8,660 nucleotides of DNA from Phycisphaerae bacterium (lineage in GTDB: Bacteria > Planctomycetota > Phycisphaerae > Phycisphaerales > SM1A02), in NCBI GenBank assembly GCA_016873375.1, contig VGXJ01000062.1, positions 1 to 8,660 on the forward strand, in the 5' to 3' direction. The notes beneath the pieces were generated by a model. It saw only the letters and a program-made list of their open reading frames with translations. It was not told where the DNA came from and did not search any database. The translations under genes were made by a program, and so were the position numbers. This document shows, one piece after another, positions 6,173 to 8,660 of this stretch; position 1 is the stretch's first letter, and the number at the start of each line of letters is the position of its first letter.

Positions 6173-8305
6173 ATGGACCTCGTTGGCGGGCTGAACCTCT
6201 TCGTCGTCATCCTGGGGTTCGGGTTCCTGATCCTCGTGCATGAGCTCGGCCATTACCTCGCCGCGCGCTGGGCGGGGATCCGTGTCGACAACTTCGCGAT
6301 CGGCATGGGGCCGGTGCTTTGCTCGTGGCGGCACGGACTGGGCGTGCAGTTGGGCAGTTCGCAGCCCGAACTCTGCCGACGGTTCGGCCGCGCCACCACC
6401 GCGACGATCCCCGAAGCCGCGCTGCGCGAGGCGGGCCTTGGCGAGACCGAGTGGACGCTGCGCCTGCTCCCGCTCGGTGGCTTCGTGCGCATGCTCGGGC
6501 AGGACGACGCCGCACCGAACGACGACCTTGCCGCACAGGGTGATCCACGCAGCTACCGCAGCGCACCGGTCGGCAAGCGCATGGTGGTGATCTCGGGTGG
6601 GGTCGTCATGAACATTCTCTTCGGCATCCTCTTCTTCATGATTGCGTTCCTGGCCGGCGTGAAGGCCGAGGCGCCGGTCGTGGGCGGTGTGGCACCCGGT
6701 TCGCCGGCTGCTCGCGCAGGGATCATGGCGGGCGACCGCATCGAGTCGATCGATGGCACCCCCACCGCAACCTTCACCGATGTGATCCTGGGCGGCGCGA
6801 TGCATGTGGGGACGCAGCCCTTGACCATCAAGGTTGACCGGGGCGGCGAAGTCCTCGAGCTCAAGGCCCTGCCCGAGTACGAAGCTGCCGCAGGCCTGCA
6901 ACGCCTGGGCATCGCACCAGCCGAGGGCGTGTCACTCTCCGCGGATCGAGAGAGCATTCCGCTCGTGCACCAAGCCTTGCTCAGCGCTGGCTTCTTCGAT
7001 CGCGCGCGAGTCCAAGGCGCGCCCACCGGTTGGTTCGAGTGCGCAGGCGACCGCGATGCGTTCGTGCGTCAGTGGGGCGGCGCCACGCTGCGCACGATCG
7101 ATGGCCGCGATGCCACGAGCGCTGCCGGGCTGCGGGTCGCGGCGCAGGCAAGTGCAGGAGCGATGATCCCGACCACCTGGGACCTGACCTGGGCCAACAG
7201 CGCGAGCACGATCTCCGTGGCGCTCGAACCCGTCGCGGATCTTGAGCCGATCCTCTACGCGCCTGGGTCGAGTGCCGGTGCCGCCGATCTTGAACTCGGG
7301 GTGGCGGGCCTCGTGCCGCTGGTCCTGGTGCGCGATGTGCTGCCGGGCAGCGCGAACGCCGCGATCCTCAAGGCTGGCGATGTCATCCTCGCCGCGGGTG
7401 ATGAATCAGGCCCACGCATGGATGAGTTCCGGTCGCTCATGGCCAAGCGTGCAGGCTCGGTCGTGCCGCTGGTCGTGCTGCGCGGCGGCGAGCGCGTGCC
7501 GGTGAACGCGCGCGTCGATGGCAGCGGCCGCCTCGAAGTGATGATCGGCTACGCCATGAGCCTGCCCATGATCGCGGGTCCGATCGAGTCGACGCAGGAG
7601 GGCGATGCGGTCATCAGCACGCCCGCTGCGGGGCTGGGCCTGGTCCCGTGCAGCACCGTCGTCTCGATCGGCGGCGAGGCCGTGCGCGACTGGGCCTCGA
7701 TCCGCGGCGCGATCCAGCGCGCGCTCGCAGCAGGTGCGCGAACGGTCCCGATCATCGTGCGCATGCCCGGTGCGGGCGAGGCCACCGTCAACGCCGAGTT
7801 GCGCTTCAACGACGCGCAGGCCAAGTCGATCGAAGCCCTTGCGTGGTCGAGTCCGATCGGTCCGGAGTGGTTCGAGCCGTCGATGGTCACGATCAGCGCG
7901 GACGGCAACCCGCTGCTGGCGGTTGCGATGGGCTTCAAGGAGTCGCGCAAGCTTGCGATCATGACCTGGCTCACGATCGATCGGCTCGTGCGCGGCACAG
8001 TCGCGGTCAAGCAATTGCGCGGGCCCGTGGGCATCGTGCAGATCGGCACGCAGGTCGCTGACCGCGGGTGGACCTACCTGGTCTTCTTCCTTGCCGTGAT
8101 CAGCGTGAACCTGGCGGTGCTGAACTTCCTGCCCCTGCCCATCGCCGACGGCGGCCACATGTGCTACCTGATCTATGAGCGCATCACCGGTCGCGAGCCG
8201 AGCGTGGTCTTCCAGAACATCGCTTTCCTCGCGGGCTTGCTGCTCTTCGGAGCGCTCTTCGTGGTGACCTTCTTCAACGATGTCTCCCGACTCGTGACGG
8301 GTTGA
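6173..8305 (+). CDS. rseP: RseP-type site-2 intramembrane zinc metalloprotease with expanded PDZ region
   Basis: A site-2 protease that cuts transmembrane segments, such as anti-sigma factors or signal-peptide remnants; the substrate here is unknown. Residues 7-30 form the first membrane helix with the zinc motif HELGH (H23, E24, H27). The membrane-associated LRLLPLGGFVRM loop is near 96-107. A second helix spans about 143-163. The third zinc ligand is D659 in NFLPLPIADGG, inside a helix pair about 633-668, and the last helix is about 682-702. The length of 710 compares with 450 in E. coli RseP. The extra length is mostly in the periplasmic region between helices 2 and 3. A canonical PDZ lies at about 168-232 (GSPAARAGIMAGDRIESIDG), a second at about 378-448 (PGSANAAILKAGDVILAAGD), and weaker PDZ-like stretches at about 300-352 and 478-545. 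An insertion also sits at about 55-92. The catalytic residues are intact. It follows dxr, a common pairing. Confidence 0.94.
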   Translation: MDLVGGLNLFVVILGFGFLILVHELGHYLAARWAGIRVDNFAIGMGPVLCSWRHGLGVQLGSSQPELCRRFGRATTATIPEAALREAGLGETEWTLRLLPLGGFVRMLGQDDAAPNDDLAAQGDPRSYRSAPVGKRMVVISGGVVMNILFGILFFMIAFLAGVKAEAPVVGGVAPGSPAARAGIMAGDRIESIDGTPTATFTDVILGGAMHVGTQPLTIKVDRGGEVLELKALPEYEAAAGLQRLGIAPAEGVSLSADRESIPLVHQALLSAGFFDRARVQGAPTGWFECAGDRDAFVRQWGGATLRTIDGRDATSAAGLRVAAQASAGAMIPTTWDLTWANSASTISVALEPVADLEPILYAPGSSAGAADLELGVAGLVPLVLVRDVLPGSANAAILKAGDVILAAGDESGPRMDEFRSLMAKRAGSVVPLVVLRGGERVPVNARVDGSGRLEVMIGYAMSLPMIAGPIESTQEGDAVISTPAAGLGLVPCSTVVSIGGEAVRDWASIRGAIQRALAAGARTVPIIVRMPGAGEATVNAELRFNDAQAKSIEALAWSSPIGPEWFEPSMVTISADGNPLLAVAMGFKESRKLAIMTWLTIDRLVRGTVAVKQLRGPVGIVQIGTQVADRGWTYLVFFLAVISVNLAVLNFLPLPIADGGHMCYLIYERITGREPSVVFQNIAFLAGLLLFGALFVVTFFNDVSRLVTG

Positions 8306-8313
8306 CGAAACCA

Positions 8314-8340
8314 GCGGGCCTTTGCGCGCGAAGCCCCCGC
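8314..8340 (+). other. Hairpin between rseP and the dehydrogenase gene
   Basis: GCGGG (8314-8318) pairs with CCCGC (8336-8340). Inside, after a small internal loop, CTTTG (8320-8324) pairs with CGAAG (8329-8333, one G-U pair) around the loop CGCG. It fills the region just before the ATG at 8342, where a Shine-Dalgarno would sit; none is visible. No T-run follows, so it is not a clear terminator. It could limit translation of the downstream gene, or be chance in GC-rich DNA. Confidence 0.35.
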
Positions 8341-8341
8341 C

Positions 8342-8660
8342 ATGGACCAACCCGTTTCGATCATCACCGGTGCCGGCAGCGGCATCGGCCGCGCGACCGC
8401 CCTCATGCTCGCCGAGCGCGGTCACCGCTTGACGCTCGTGGGGCGCACGGCGCTGGCGCTCGAGGAAACCGCCGCGCTCATCCGCGAGCGCGTGCCGGGG
8501 GCCACGATCTTCCCGTGCGTCGCCGACGTCTGCGACCTGGACCGTGCAGCGATGGTCGTTGAGCGTACGCACGCGGCGTGGGGTCGCATCGACTGCCTGG
8601 TGAACGGCGCCGGTGCAGCACCGAAGGCCCCGATCGAGGCGACCGACGAGGAGCTCCTCG
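8342..8660 (+). CDS. Short-chain dehydrogenase/reductase (SDR), 3'-truncated by the window
   Basis: The first 106 residues of a classical SDR, an NAD(P)-dependent oxidoreductase with a Rossmann fold; the substrate cannot be told. The cofactor motif TGAGSGIG is at residues 9-16 (TGxxxGIG). D62 in VADV is the usual adenine-contacting Asp, and NGAG at 88-91 is a variant of the NNAG motif. Arg35 after strand 2 (LVGRT) hints at NADPH preference, which is weak evidence. The catalytic Ser-Tyr-Lys lies beyond the window. The ATG at 8342 is the first start after an in-frame stop, which is the rseP TGA itself; the twelve codons between hold no ATG, GTG or TTG. No Shine-Dalgarno is visible. The 36-base gap suggests the same operon as rseP. 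Confidence 0.88.
   Translation, partial: MDQPVSIITGAGSGIGRATALMLAERGHRLTLVGRTALALEETAALIRERVPGATIFPCVADVCDLDRAAMVVERTHAAWGRIDCLVNGAGAAPKAPIEATDEELL

Noticed and set aside
5897..6901. 334-codon - strand open frame across the dxr-rseP junction
   Set aside because: Composition is that of a shadow frame, and it overlaps conserved dxr and rseP coding sequence on the other strand.
7406..8572. 388-codon - strand open frame across the rseP end and the SDR start
   Set aside because: Asp/Arg/His-rich shadow translation that crosses two well-supported + strand genes; no domain or ribosome site.

Overview
The window reads as ordinary chromosomal DNA from a high-GC, Gram-negative-type bacterium. Five protein-coding genes all lie on the + strand, and the two at the edges are cut by the window ends. 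No rRNA, tRNA, CRISPR array, insertion sequence or phage gene is visible. A ptsI-type enzyme I, a very long RNase E/G with acidic and Arg-rich tails, and a long multi-PDZ RseP next to dxr together suggest a planctomycete, perhaps the Phycisphaerae. That assignment is inference from gene style, not from a marker gene.

Layout: 1-1248 is the C-terminal three quarters of PTS enzyme I. 1249-1524 is a non-coding leader with small hairpins and a doubtful mini-ORF. 1525-4842 is RNase E/G (1105 aa). 4849-6045 is dxr, the first committed enzyme of the MEP isoprenoid pathway, six bases after the rne stop. 6046-6172 is a short intergenic stretch with a hairpin after dxr and a -10-like box placed for a leaderless rseP mRNA. 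6173-8305 is rseP, a site-2 intramembrane protease (710 aa). 8342-8660 is the N-terminal part of a short-chain dehydrogenase/reductase.

The genes cover sugar phosphotransfer, RNA decay, isoprenoid synthesis and envelope proteolysis. rne and dxr look translationally coupled: the rne stop codon sits in the GNRA loop of a hairpin that holds the dxr Shine-Dalgarno. dxr and rseP are neighbours in many bacteria. rne upstream of dxr is less familiar to me.

I found no clear new multi-gene system. The items most worth checking are the rne-dxr junction hairpin, the candidate leaderless start of rseP, the expanded PDZ array in RseP, and the RNase E tail, in which four Arg-rich blocks surround a small IF2N-like helical module.
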